DNA of 7,779 nucleotides, taken from assembly GCA_013330355.1 (NCBI GenBank), contig DUIM01000021.1, positions 1-7,779 of the forward strand, in the 5' to 3' direction. The notes beneath the pieces are model-generated. The model was not told the DNA's origin and did no database searches. It saw only the letters and a program-made list of their open reading frames with translations. Within the stretch, counting starts at the first letter, position 1. The number at the start of each line of letters is the position of its first letter. This document shows, in pieces, positions 1 through 7,158 of this stretch. Source of the stretch: Methanosarcinales archaeon. GTDB taxonomy: Archaea; Halobacteriota; Methanosarcinia; Methanosarcinales; Methanocomedenaceae. The position numbers and the translations under genes were made by a program.

Positions 1-63
1 GCGGAGGACGCAGAGGATCGCAGGGGGTTGTTGTTTTCTCTGCGTCCTTATGCGCTCTTAGCG
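1..63. repeat. Degenerate GGACGCAGA-type repeat with inverted arms
   Basis: The left arm is a tandem of AGGACGCAG and AGGATCGCAG (5-23). The right arm is a tandem of TGCGTCCTTA and TGCGCTCTTA (41-60) followed by GCG. AGGACGCAGAG at 5-15 is the perfect reverse complement of CTCTGCGTCCT at 38-48, an 11-bp inverted repeat with a 22-base spacer. No reading frame is supported here. From general knowledge, short GC-rich units of this kind recur between genes in many archaeal and bacterial genomes. The left limit is unknown because the element starts at the window edge. The arms are seen directly; membership of a dispersed family is inferred. Confidence 0.6.
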
Positions 64-69
64 TTTTTT
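38..69 (+). terminator. Possible terminator of an upstream gene
   Basis: The right arm of the inverted repeat (38-48) is followed by six consecutive T at 64-69. Archaeal RNA polymerase terminates mainly at T-runs, so a + strand transcript entering from the left could end here. The 15 bases between the stem and the T-run make this unlike a classical intrinsic terminator. No upstream gene is visible, so the assignment is weak. Confidence 0.25.
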
Positions 70-159
70 CTAATAGTCCCGGAAAATAATAAAAAGTCTC
101 TAAATGCATTGCGATGATTTTATCATGTAATTTGATTTAATAGACTTTGGTGATTATGT

Positions 160-645
160 TTGGAAATGAGAAAAAGAAAATATCATCAATTTCCCCTTCA
201 TAATATTGATTTTACTCAAAAGTACAGTTTTTGGGCCGGCCTTCCATATCTTGTAAAAACATTTACAGAGATGAATAACAAATCCGGATCATTCAAATTG
301 ATTGGAAATAAAGGAGAAACCTTGGATACAAAACGAAATATTGCCATTGATATCACACAAGCAAATGTAGATTTCGTACCACTGACAAATCAAAACCTGG
401 AAAATATAATGTTGGACATTGATCAGGATGGTACAATTGATTTCAGGTTTCGGATACTTTATTCACACCTGAATAAAAAATACAGCCGCATCGCCACCAG
501 GGGCGATACATTCCTGGTCAGGAGTGAACTTGTAGATGGTATTCTAACATTGAAGGTACACCTGGCGGATGGTCCCGGGCATACAACCTGTAATGAGATT
601 GTCGATACTATAGTAGATGAGATTGATCGAAGTAATAAAAAATAA
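160..645 (+). CDS. Hypothetical protein with a DxDxDGxID loop, upstream of the ATP synthase operon
   Basis: This 161-residue protein is not one I recognise. No signal peptide, membrane segment or coiled coil is evident, so it is probably cytoplasmic. It starts basic (residues 4-7, RKRK) and ends acidic then basic. Residues 86-94 read DIDQDGTID, which resembles the calcium-binding loop of EF-hand or dockerin repeats. Only one copy is present and the usual acidic residue at loop position 12 is replaced by Phe97, so metal binding is uncertain. There is a single cysteine, in the segment GPGHTTCNE near the C-terminus. The start is TTG at 160, five bases after GGTGAT (149-154). ATG at 166 is an alternative that would be 11 bases from the same site. 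The gene lies 272 bases before ahaH on the same strand, so it is probably a separate transcription unit. The SD site and the protein-like composition support a real gene; its function is unknown. Confidence 0.7.
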   Translation: MEMRKRKYHQFPLHNIDFTQKYSFWAGLPYLVKTFTEMNNKSGSFKLIGNKGETLDTKRNIAIDITQANVDFVPLTNQNLENIMLDIDQDGTIDFRFRILYSHLNKKYSRIATRGDTFLVRSELVDGILTLKVHLADGPGHTTCNEIVDTIVDEIDRSNKK

Positions 646-721
646 TCATATATATCCATGATAGATTGGCCGCTTGCTATTGGAAATAATACTGCAAAAC
701 CGAACAATTTATCTACTATAT

Positions 722-741
722 ATTCAATAAAAGAATTGAAT
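722..741 (+). other. Weak AT-rich hairpin
   Basis: ATTCAAT (722-728) and ATTGAAT (735-741) form a 7-bp inverted repeat around a 6-base loop. It lies 77 bases after the stop of the hypothetical gene. It could be a transcript end for that gene or an operator-like site for the operon, but the stem is AT-rich and chance occurrence in such DNA is likely. Confidence 0.2.
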
Positions 742-905
742 TTCAGACATACTTATCTCAGGTGATGAATTACTTCAAAAAAACAGGAATTTATGTAATA
801 GTATAAGTATATCTAGCAGATATAACGATGCTTATCCTTAGTAAATAATAATATTAAGGACAATTCTATAATATATATCAGTGGTTGAATAAAACTCTTC
901 CAAAT

Positions 906-910
906 GGTGG
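906..910 (+). promoter_or_regulatory. Ribosome binding site fixing the ahaH start
   Basis: GGTGG lies seven bases before ATG at 918. The reading frame is open further upstream to TTG at 885, but that codon has no SD site and would add 11 residues (MNKTLPNGGNN) outside the coiled coil typical of the family. Confidence 0.7.
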
Positions 911-917
911 AAATAAT

Positions 918-1244
918 ATGACAAAAGCCGATATTTTATCTCAGATCAAGAAAGCCGAAGAAGATACAAGGACAATGATATCTGAGGCAAATGAAGCTAA
1001 AGCTAGAAACATCCTTGAAGCAAAGAACCAGTCAAGGGAATTGATCAATGAGGCAAAAAACGAGAGTGCAACAATAGCTGACCAGGAGATTTCCCAGGCA
1101 AAAGAAAAAATAAAATCCGAAAAAGAGAAAATGTTAAAAGAAGGGGTTGCTGCTGCAGAATCAATAAAATCAAAGGCAAATAGCAATCTGGCAAAAGCCA
1201 CAGAATATCTTGTGGGACAATTTGAGAGGAGCATACATGCTTAA
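918..1244 (+). CDS. ahaH: A-type ATP synthase subunit H (peripheral stalk)
   Basis: Subunit H pairs with subunit E to form the peripheral stalk that holds the catalytic head still against the rotor. The 108-residue product is nearly all predicted helix, rich in Ala, Glu and Lys, with repeated patterns such as AEEDTR, EANEAKA, EAKNQS and NEAKNES that indicate a long coiled coil over about residues 5-95. The C-terminal segment ATEYLVGQFER fits the end of the family. The length is normal (about 100-110 residues). The start is ATG at 918, chosen for its SD site. It is the first gene of the operon and its last eight bases overlap the start of atpI, which suggests translational coupling. The sequence is low in complexity, so the identification rests partly on its position directly before atpI, which is the standard archaeal order. 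Confidence 0.88.
   Translation: MTKADILSQIKKAEEDTRTMISEANEAKARNILEAKNQSRELINEAKNESATIADQEISQAKEKIKSEKEKMLKEGVAAAESIKSKANSNLAKATEYLVGQFERSIHA
1224..1231 (+). promoter_or_regulatory. Ribosome binding site of atpI inside ahaH
   Basis: GAGAGGAG lies within the last codons of ahaH, five bases before ATG at 1237. This supports 1237 rather than the in-frame TTG at 1210, which would add nine residues (MWDNLRGAY) and lengthen the overlap with ahaH. Confidence 0.7.
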
Positions 1245-3195
1245 AGCCAAAAAGGTTTCAAAAGCAGTAATTATAGGCAATAAGAAATTATTGCATCCGA
1301 CTGTGGATATCTTACATTCAATACAATGTATCCATGTAGAAGATTTCACAGAGGATGATTCATTTCTTAGAATTGGCAAACCTGGTGAAGCGGCATCGAA
1401 AGCATCCCACAAATTGGTCAAGCTACGATCCATTACAAATTTTCTAGGTATAAAACCAACACATTCGGATAATCTTCAAAATGAAGATGCAATTTTAAAT
1501 GAACTTGATGCAAAATTAGAACAATTGGATTCAACTGTCAACGATTTATTAGATCGGAAAAATGTACTTGGGAATGAACTAAAGAATATAGACGATTCCA
1601 TTTTTTTGCTTGAACCTCTGTCTTTACTCCCACTGGACCTTGAGTTTTATAAGGGTTATAGTGCAATCACTGTAATCACAGGCTATGTCCAGGGTGAAAT
1701 ATCTGAAATTGAACAAGAGATCAGGAGTATTACAGCAAATTATGAACTGTTATCATCACCCCACGACAGGAGAAATGTTATAACCTTATTTGTGCCTGTT
1801 GAACACCAGCAGCAGGTCACTGACATTCTTGAAAAATATTACTTTAATGATATCCATGTACCTGAATTAAAAGGCAATCCCGGAAAGATTATGAGCGGGA
1901 TGAAAAACAGGAAAGAAGACATACAACTTGAACTAACTTCACTTGAAGATGAAATTGCCGATCTTAAAGGTAAATATATGGATTTCATCCTTGCTTCAGA
2001 TGAGGTATTATCGATCACTACAGAAAAAGCAGAAGCACCATTGCGTTTTGCAACATCTGAGAGTACTTTTATTATTGATTGCTGGATAGCTGATGACAAG
2101 TTCCACCAGGTGGAAGAGACCCTTGAGACAAATTTCAATGGCAGTGTGATGATTTCCAAACTGGATGCGGAGAAAGAAGAGATCGAATCCAGTACCATTC
2201 CCGTGGAATATGATAATCCCGGATTGGTCAAGCCTCTTGAAACGATCATGGACTTATACTCCAGACCACTCTATAAGGAGATCGACCCATCAGTTATTAT
2301 TTTCTTCACATTCCCATTATTCTACGGTCTCATGCTTGGAGATATAGGATATGGTCTGGTACTCTTTACACTTGGAATGGTAGGAAGGGCAAAGATAAAG
2401 ACCGGCGGTCTGAGACCACTGGCAACACTGCTTGTCTATTGCAGTATCACTACAACAATATTCGGTGTACTGTTCGCAGAAATATTCGGTTTCCATGTTT
2501 TTGGGCACCATAGCATTGTGGCAGTACTGTTTGGTGAACACAGTGCCCTTGGCGGGATATTCTATAACTTCCATGCCCTGCCTATCCTTGATAGACTTGG
2601 CAAGGACGATATACCCATACTCTTAATAGTATCAGCACTTATCGGTGTTGTGCACCTGAACCTGGGATTTATTCTTGGTTTCAGGAACGAAGCCGTCTCA
2701 CACGGTATTAAGACTGCGGTGCTGGAAAAGCTAAGCTGGATAGTACTGCAACTGGGAATCGCCATATTTGCTCTGGCAGCCCTGGGATATATTCCTGTTG
2801 TTGGTATGACCGGTGGAATTGTCATATCAGTGATAGGTGTGGTGATGCTTATTGCAGGTGAAGGCGGGGCAGCCATTCTTGAACTGCCTTCAATTCTCAG
2901 TAACACCCTGTCATACACAAGGTTGGCCGCTGTGGGTCTATCTTCTGTAGGTATTGCATATGCAATAAATTATATTGTGACAAATTTGCTCTTTCCGGAA
3001 GGGGGAATTTTCATAATACTTGGAATTATTGTGCTTCTAATCGGGCACACTGTAAACACCGTGCTTGGTGTCGTAGCACCGGGACTGCATGCATTAAGGT
3101 TGCAGTATGTAGAATTTTTTACAAAATTCTACCATGGCGGTGGTCGTAAATTTAATCCATTCGGATATAATCGAAAATATACAGAGGTAAAATAA
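1237..3195 (+). CDS. atpI: A-type ATP synthase subunit I (membrane stator, subunit a)
   Basis: AtpI is the AO stator subunit. It provides the ion half-channels next to the AtpK ring and anchors the peripheral stalks. The 652-residue protein has a soluble N-terminal half (about 1-348) with helical, coiled-coil-like stretches near 85-120 and 220-250. A membrane half (about 350-640) follows, with eight likely helices, beginning IDPSVIIFF. Family signatures are clear: GDIGYG (368-373), SYTRL with Arg562, and HALRLQYVEFF with Arg621. The two arginines match the conserved pair of V/A-type subunit a, of which the first is essential for ion transport in the yeast homologue Vph1. The C-terminus FYHGGGRKFNPF is also typical. 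Length is normal. The stop codon directly abuts the atpK start. I see no truncation or missing key residue. Confidence 0.97.
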   Translation: MLKAKKVSKAVIIGNKKLLHPTVDILHSIQCIHVEDFTEDDSFLRIGKPGEAASKASHKLVKLRSITNFLGIKPTHSDNLQNEDAILNELDAKLEQLDSTVNDLLDRKNVLGNELKNIDDSIFLLEPLSLLPLDLEFYKGYSAITVITGYVQGEISEIEQEIRSITANYELLSSPHDRRNVITLFVPVEHQQQVTDILEKYYFNDIHVPELKGNPGKIMSGMKNRKEDIQLELTSLEDEIADLKGKYMDFILASDEVLSITTEKAEAPLRFATSESTFIIDCWIADDKFHQVEETLETNFNGSVMISKLDAEKEEIESSTIPVEYDNPGLVKPLETIMDLYSRPLYKEIDPSVIIFFTFPLFYGLMLGDIGYGLVLFTLGMVGRAKIKTGGLRPLATLLVYCSITTTIFGVLFAEIFGFHVFGHHSIVAVLFGEHSALGGIFYNFHALPILDRLGKDDIPILLIVSALIGVVHLNLGFILGFRNEAVSHGIKTAVLEKLSWIVLQLGIAIFALAALGYIPVVGMTGGIVISVIGVVMLIAGEGGAAILELPSILSNTLSYTRLAAVGLSSVGIAYAINYIVTNLLFPEGGIFIILGIIVLLIGHTVNTVLGVVAPGLHALRLQYVEFFTKFYHGGGRKFNPFGYNRKYTEVK

Positions 3196-3456
3196 ATGGT
3201 AGATATTAGTATAGCAGACGCAACCGTAGAACAGATTCTTGCGAATCAAAAAGGACTTATAGCAATCGGCGCAGGCCTGGCAGTAGGACTGTCCGGCATT
3301 GCTTCAGGTATTGCAGAAAAGGATATCGGCGCAGCCGCTGTCGGTGCAATGGCAGAACGAGAAGAGCTATTCGGAAAGGGTCTTATCCTGACCGTTATCC
3401 CGGAGACTATTGTTATCTTTGGACTGGTTGTTGCCATATTGTTGCTCTTCCTGTAA
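3196..3456 (+). CDS. atpK: A-type ATP synthase subunit K (rotor ring proteolipid, subunit c)
   Basis: AtpK forms the membrane rotor ring that carries ions past AtpI. The 86-residue protein is a single hairpin: helix 1 covers about residues 20-40 (GLIAIGAGLAVGLSG) and helix 2 about 62-86, joined by a polar loop (AEREELFGKG). The ion-binding carboxylate is Glu70 in VIPETIVIFG. The Na+ motif described for c subunits (P/S/T-x-x-x-Q in helix 1, E-T/S in helix 2) is half present: E70-T71 is there, but the helix-1 motif reads S37-x-x-x-E41. It is one hairpin, not the doubled or multiplied form found in some methanogens. ATG at 3196 follows the atpI stop with no gap; the SD site GAGGT (3184-3188) lies inside atpI. 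A 30-base gap follows, the largest in the operon. Confidence 0.96.
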   Translation: MVDISIADATVEQILANQKGLIAIGAGLAVGLSGIASGIAEKDIGAAAVGAMAEREELFGKGLILTVIPETIVIFGLVVAILLLFL

Positions 3457-3465
3457 GACTATTTA

Positions 3466-3479
3466 CCCGTCAGCGGGAG
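3466..3479 (+). promoter_or_regulatory. atpE ribosome binding site overlapped by a small GC hairpin
   Basis: GGGAG at 3475-3479 is the SD site for atpE, seven bases before ATG at 3487. CCCG (3466-3469) can pair with CGGG (3474-3477) around the loop TCAG, so three bases of the SD would be held in a 4-bp stem. This is the only gap longer than nine bases within the operon. The pairing is seen in the sequence; a regulatory effect is inferred. Confidence 0.45.
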
Positions 3480-3486
3480 ATTGGAC

Positions 3487-4038
3487 ATGGGACTTGAAAA
3501 TGTTGTAAATGATATCCTGGAACAGGCAAAAACAGAAGTATCCGCTATTGAAGCTGAGGCACAGGATGAAGCTGCAGCAATGATCGACAAAGCAAAAAAT
3601 AAAGCTGAAAAGATTTTAGCTGACAGCAAGACCGAAGTAGAGGCAAATATCCAGAGAAGGCTCAAACAGGAAAAATCCAGTGCGCAACTTGAGATCAAGA
3701 GAGCTGCACTGAATGCCAAAAAGGATGTCCTGGATAGTGTTTATCAGTCGGCCAGAGAAGCTATCTCATCACTGGCACCAGACAAGAATGCATCTATGTT
3801 AAAAGCAATTCTTGATGAGCATGGAAGTGACGGTTCCAGGGTATATTCCAATGCAAGGGATGCAAAGCTGGTCAGGGAATTGACAGACCTTACCTTTATG
3901 GCTGAGATTGACTGTATTGGCGGACTAATCATCGAGAATGATGACGGTTCAGTACGACTGGACTATACTTTCGACAGGATCCTGGATGATGTATCTGAAC
4001 AAACACTAAAACCTGTATCAGACATACTCTTCGGATGA
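3487..4038 (+). CDS. atpE: A-type ATP synthase subunit E (peripheral stalk)
   Basis: AtpE forms the peripheral stalk with subunit H and caps the catalytic head. Note that this is the archaeal E subunit, unrelated to the bacterial c subunit also called AtpE. The 183-residue protein has an N-terminal coiled coil (about 1-75) rich in Ala, Glu and Lys, then a globular C-terminal domain. The conserved C-terminal signature is GGLIIENDDGSVRLDYTFD, starting at Gly145. Length is normal. The start is ATG at 3487 with an SD site seven bases upstream; the in-frame TTG at 3481 sits one base from that SD and is rejected. Nine bases separate its stop from atpC, and the SD site for atpC begins within the stop codon. 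Confidence 0.95.
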   Translation: MGLENVVNDILEQAKTEVSAIEAEAQDEAAAMIDKAKNKAEKILADSKTEVEANIQRRLKQEKSSAQLEIKRAALNAKKDVLDSVYQSAREAISSLAPDKNASMLKAILDEHGSDGSRVYSNARDAKLVRELTDLTFMAEIDCIGGLIIENDDGSVRLDYTFDRILDDVSEQTLKPVSDILFG

Positions 4039-4047
4039 GGTATTAAG

Positions 4048-5082
4048 ATGTTCTTTAATCGCCGGGGCAGTAAAAAGTATGCATATATTACGGCCCGGGT
4101 CAGGGCTATGAAAAGCAAGCTGATCCAAAGGGAAGTTTTTCCAAAGATGATGAACATGGACCTTGCTGAGATCACACGTTTTATCGGTGAGTCGGAATAT
4201 AAACAGGATGTGGATGAACTTGCCCAAAAATACAGTGGCATAGACCTTGTAGAGCATGCCCTAAACCAGAATCTTGCCAGGACATACAGGAAATTGTTAC
4301 GTGTTTCCCAGGATGAGCCGCATTATTTGATCACAGAATATCTGAGGTACTGGGATATCTGGAATATCAAGACCATCCTCAGGGGAAAATATTACGGAGC
4401 TCCTCTCGAAGAGATACAGGAGGCTGTAGTGGCGGCAGGACAACTTGGATATCGTCAACTTGTCTCAATTGCCAGCATGGAATCAATTAACGATATTAAG
4501 GTTGCTCTTGAGAATACCCCATACCATTCTGCCGTTTCCGATTACCAGGGCGGAATGCTGTCAACTGTCGAGAACAATCTGGACAAGTTATATTACTCCA
4601 GAATACTTTCTTCTGTGGGCAAATCCAAGGGTGAAAAGTTAAGCCTGAAATTCATCAAAACTGAAATTGACCTTAAAAACCTTAAGACTCTTTTCAGGAC
4701 TAAAAAGGCAAACCTTCCCAGGGATGAGATAATGGAACTGTTAATATCTGGCGGAGCTGAACTGAAAGATGGAGATCTACGTCGTCTGGTCTCTCTCTCA
4801 TGGCCGGATTTCATTAAAAGCATGGAAGATTATTCATATTGGTCTGCACTTTCAGAAGTGATCAGTGAAGATATGCCCTCCCTTATCGATATGGAAGCTG
4901 AACTGGACAAATATGCAATGAAATATTCATCAAAAGTATCGCATTATTATCCACTATCCATTTTACCTATTTTTGATTATATAATCCGGAAGAATAATGA
5001 AATAAAGAATCTTAGAATGATAGCCAGAGGCAAAGAATCTGCATTGTCCAATGATATCATAAAGAGACACCTGGTGATGTGA
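4048..5082 (+). CDS. atpC: A-type ATP synthase subunit C (rotor connector, V-type subunit d)
   Basis: AtpC sits on top of the AtpK ring and links it to the central axle formed by subunits D and F. The 344-residue protein is predicted soluble and mostly helical. The N-terminal YAYITARVRAMKSKL (residues 11-25) is the family hallmark. Repeated patterns such as YLRYWDIWNIKTILRGKYYG and EIDLKNLKTLFRTKKANL reflect the internal three-fold repeat of the fold. Length is normal. The start is ATG at 4048, six bases after GAGGT (4037-4041), which overlaps the atpE stop. The last codons contain GGTGAT (5073-5078), the SD site for atpF, one base before which translation of atpC would end; the two genes are therefore probably coupled. 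Confidence 0.95.
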   Translation: MFFNRRGSKKYAYITARVRAMKSKLIQREVFPKMMNMDLAEITRFIGESEYKQDVDELAQKYSGIDLVEHALNQNLARTYRKLLRVSQDEPHYLITEYLRYWDIWNIKTILRGKYYGAPLEEIQEAVVAAGQLGYRQLVSIASMESINDIKVALENTPYHSAVSDYQGGMLSTVENNLDKLYYSRILSSVGKSKGEKLSLKFIKTEIDLKNLKTLFRTKKANLPRDEIMELLISGGAELKDGDLRRLVSLSWPDFIKSMEDYSYWSALSEVISEDMPSLIDMEAELDKYAMKYSSKVSHYYPLSILPIFDYIIRKNNEIKNLRMIARGKESALSNDIIKRHLVM

Positions 5083-5083
5083 T

Positions 5084-5386
5084 ATGGAGATAGCAGTAAT
5101 TGGAAGCAGTGATTTTACTCTTGGCTTTAGACTTGCCGGCATAAGAAGTATACATGAAACAAACAAAAAGGATGATCTTATACCTATTATCCAGAATGTA
5201 CTTAACGATAGGGAAATAGGAGTATTGGTTATCCACAACGATGATCTGGCCAGTTTACCTGAGAATTTCCAGAATATGCTGGATGAACTGGTTACGCCCA
5301 CGACAATTGCACTGGGCGGTACAGGTGAAAGTTCAAATTTAAGAGATAAAATAAAACAAGCAGTAGGTGTTGATCTGTGGAAATGA
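5084..5386 (+). CDS. atpF: A-type ATP synthase subunit F (central stalk)
   Basis: AtpF binds subunit D in the central rotor shaft. The 100-residue protein has the typical Rossmann-like start [20 protein letters not shown] (residues 1-20) and a middle strand with [10 protein letters not shown]. Near the end it has GGTGESSN and a C-terminal helix. Length is normal for the family (about 100). The start is ATG at 5084, one base after the atpC stop, with the SD site GGTGAT five bases upstream. Its last ten bases overlap the start of atpA. Confidence 0.95.
   Translation: MEIAVIGSSDFTLGFRLAGIRSIHETNKKDDLIPIIQNVLNDREIGVLVIHNDDLASLPENFQNMLDELVTPTTIALGGTGESSNLRDKIKQAVGVDLWK
5365..5369 (+). promoter_or_regulatory. 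Ribosome binding site supporting the GTG start of atpA
   Basis: AGGTG lies seven bases before GTG at 5377 and 13 bases before ATG at 5383, so spacing favours GTG. With a two-base bulge the stretch continues as AGGTG-tt-GATCT, matching more of the archaeal anti-SD complement. The predicted N-terminus MEMKGEIYR also agrees with remembered Methanosarcina AtpA (MEVKGEIYR). Confidence 0.65.
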
Positions 5387-7158
5387 AAGGAGAGATTTAT
5401 AGAATATCAGGGCCAGTGGTCACAATCCAGGGCATCAATACCCGGATGTTTGATGTGGTCAAAGTAGGACATGAACGTCTGATGGGAGAGGTTATCGGAA
5501 TCAAGGGGGATCGGTCCATTGTCCAGGTATATGAAGAGACGGCAGGTATCAGGCCCGGAGAACCTGTAGAGAATACAGGTATGCCACTTTCCGTTGAACT
5601 TGGACCTGGCCTTCTTGAGAGTATATATGATGGGATACAGCGTCCTTTACCCCTTCTTAGAGACAAGATGGGAGACTTTATAGAGAGGGGGGTTATGGCA
5701 GATGGCCTGGATCACGAGAAACTCTGGGAATTTAAATCAACTGCCAAAGCAGGAGATACAGTTTCCGGCGGCGATGTTATCGGGACCGTCCAGGAAACCA
5801 TTAATGTGGAACAACGTATAATGGTTCCGCCCAATGTATCAGGTACTATTGATGAGATCAAGGACGGAAAGTTTAAAGTGGTTGATACGATTTGCACATT
5901 GACCGACGGTACCGAACTTCAGATGATGCAGAAATGGCCTGTCAGGATGCCAAGACCGGTGAATAAGAAACTGACGCCGAATACCCCTCTTATCACGGGT
6001 CAGCGAATTCTCGATGGAATGTTCCCTGTGGCCAAAGGCGGTACAGCAGCTATCCCGGGTCCATTCGGTAGCGGTAAGACCGTCACCCAGCAGCAGCTTG
6101 CAAAATGGAGCGATACTGAGATCGTGGTTTATATCGGCTGTGGTGAAAGGGGTAACGAAATGGCTGATGTGCTTACCGAGTTCCCTGAACTGGAAGACCC
6201 GAAGACCGGGCGTCCCCTGATGGAGCGGACCGTGCTTATCGCCAATACCAGTAATATGCCTGTGGCAGCCAGGGAAGCCAGTGTATATACCGGCATCACT
6301 ATTGCCGAATATTACAGGGATATGGGATTTGATGTATCACTGATGGCTGACAGTACCAGCAGGTGGGCCGAAGCTATGCGGGAAATCTCATCCAGGCTGG
6401 AAGAAATGCCTGGTGAAGAAGGGTATCCTGCATACCTGTCAGCCCGGTTAAGTGAGTTCTACGAACGCTCAGGCAGGGTGGAGTCCCTTGCAGGGCTTGA
6501 CGGTTCCATTACTATCATTGGTGCGGTCTCACCACCGGGTGGTGACTTCTCAGAACCGGTCACGCAGAATACGCTGCGTATTGTTAAGGTGTTCTGGGCA
6601 CTGGATGCAAAGCTGGCCCAGAAGAGGCATTTCCCGTCTATTAACTGGCTGAGCAGTTACAGTCTGTACACTAAGGGACTGACTGACTGGTATAATGATA
6701 ATGTATCTCCTGAATGGGTTAAACTAAGGGATAATGCCATGGACCTGCTCCAGCAGGAATCAGAATTACAGGAGATCGTACAACTGGTGGGTTCGGATGC
6801 ACTGCCTCCCGACCAGCAATTGACTCTCGAGATCACAAGGATGATCAGGGAGATATTCCTGCAGCAGAATGCTTTCCATCCTGTTGATACTTTTTGTCCC
6901 ATGGATCGGCAGTACAAGCTCCTTGACTCTATCCAGAAATTTGCAGACAAGGCAAATGCGGCACTTGATTCCGGTGTTACGATGCAGGATATTATCAAGC
7001 TGGAATCCAAGGATGAACTTGGAAAGGTAAGGTTTGATGAAGATTTCGAAGGTGCGCTTGAAAAGGTCATAAAGAAAATGGAAGATGAGTTCGATTCCCT
7101 GAAGAGTGAGGACTATGCCACCACAGCAACTGCAGAGGAGGCTGAGCAAATTGACTAA
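5377..7158 (+). CDS. atpA: A-type ATP synthase catalytic subunit A
   Basis: AtpA carries the nucleotide sites where ATP is made, alternating with AtpB in the hexameric head. The 593-residue protein has an N-terminal barrel (about 1-70) and the A/V-type non-homologous insert (about 115-190, after [11 protein letters not shown]). The nucleotide-binding domain holds the A-type P-loop GPFGSGKT (228-235). It also has the catalytic glutamate segment GCGERGNEM (Glu257), the Walker B region [13 protein letters not shown] (Asp325) and [20 protein letters not shown]. The [13 protein letters not shown] segment and a helical C-terminal domain follow. All key residues are present, so it should be active. 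It is slightly longer than the about 580 residues I recall for Methanosarcina, because of an acidic, Ala/Thr-rich tail (about 575-593). The start is GTG at 5377, overlapping atpF by ten bases; ATG at 5383 would remove two residues. Codons of the tail form the SD site for atpB. Confidence 0.98.
   Translation: MEMKGEIYRISGPVVTIQGINTRMFDVVKVGHERLMGEVIGIKGDRSIVQVYEETAGIRPGEPVENTGMPLSVELGPGLLESIYDGIQRPLPLLRDKMGDFIERGVMADGLDHEKLWEFKSTAKAGDTVSGGDVIGTVQETINVEQRIMVPPNVSGTIDEIKDGKFKVVDTICTLTDGTELQMMQKWPVRMPRPVNKKLTPNTPLITGQRILDGMFPVAKGGTAAIPGPFGSGKTVTQQQLAKWSDTEIVVYIGCGERGNEMADVLTEFPELEDPKTGRPLMERTVLIANTSNMPVAAREASVYTGITIAEYYRDMGFDVSLMADSTSRWAEAMREISSRLEEMPGEEGYPAYLSARLSEFYERSGRVESLAGLDGSITIIGAVSPPGGDFSEPVTQNTLRIVKVFWALDAKLAQKRHFPSINWLSSYSLYTKGLTDWYNDNVSPEWVKLRDNAMDLLQQESELQEIVQLVGSDALPPDQQLTLEITRMIREIFLQQNAFHPVDTFCPMDRQYKLLDSIQKFADKANAALDSGVTMQDIIKLESKDELGKVRFDEDFEGALEKVIKKMEDEFDSLKSEDYATTATAEEAEQID
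7134..7141 (+). promoter_or_regulatory. Strong ribosome binding site for the TTG start of atpB
   Basis: AGAGGAGG, containing the full GGAGG core, lies nine bases before TTG at 7151. It is made by the Ala-Glu-Glu-Ala codons of the AtpA tail. It supports the non-ATG start inside atpA. Confidence 0.75.

Larger units (their letters stand above)
646..917 (+). promoter_or_regulatory. AT-rich leader expected to hold the ATP synthase operon promoter
   Basis: This 272-base stretch lies between the hypothetical gene and ahaH and contains no convincing gene. Several AT-rich blocks could be archaeal TATA boxes: ATTTATCTACTATATATT (708-725), ATTTATGTAATAGTATAAG (789-807) and CTATAATATATAT (866-878). The last would leave a leader of only about 15-20 bases before the ATG at 918. 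The earlier ones would give a long 5' untranslated region. I cannot choose between them by eye. A promoter somewhere in this interval is expected because this is the only sizeable gap before an otherwise continuous operon. Confidence 0.4.

Noticed and set aside
114..126. Small palindrome ATGAT-ttt-ATCAT upstream of the hypothetical gene
   Set aside because: Five AT-rich base pairs are easily expected by chance in DNA of this composition.
606..615. Perfect 10-base palindrome TACTATAGTA
   Set aside because: It lies within coding sequence, is AT-rich, and has no second copy that I can see in the leader.
459..707. Minus-strand open frame of 82 codons opposite the end of the hypothetical gene
   Set aside because: It overlaps the + strand gene, has no SD site that I can see, and its translation lacks protein-family features.
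765..806. Thirteen-codon open frame (ATG AAT TAC ...) in the leader, next to GGTGAT
   Set aside because: The SD-like GGTGAT at 761-766 overlaps the ATG itself, so it could not position a ribosome there, and the peptide is very short.
2317..2574. Minus-strand open frame with several cysteines inside atpI
   Set aside because: It is the antisense shadow of the membrane half of AtpI, whose signatures are unmistakable on the + strand.
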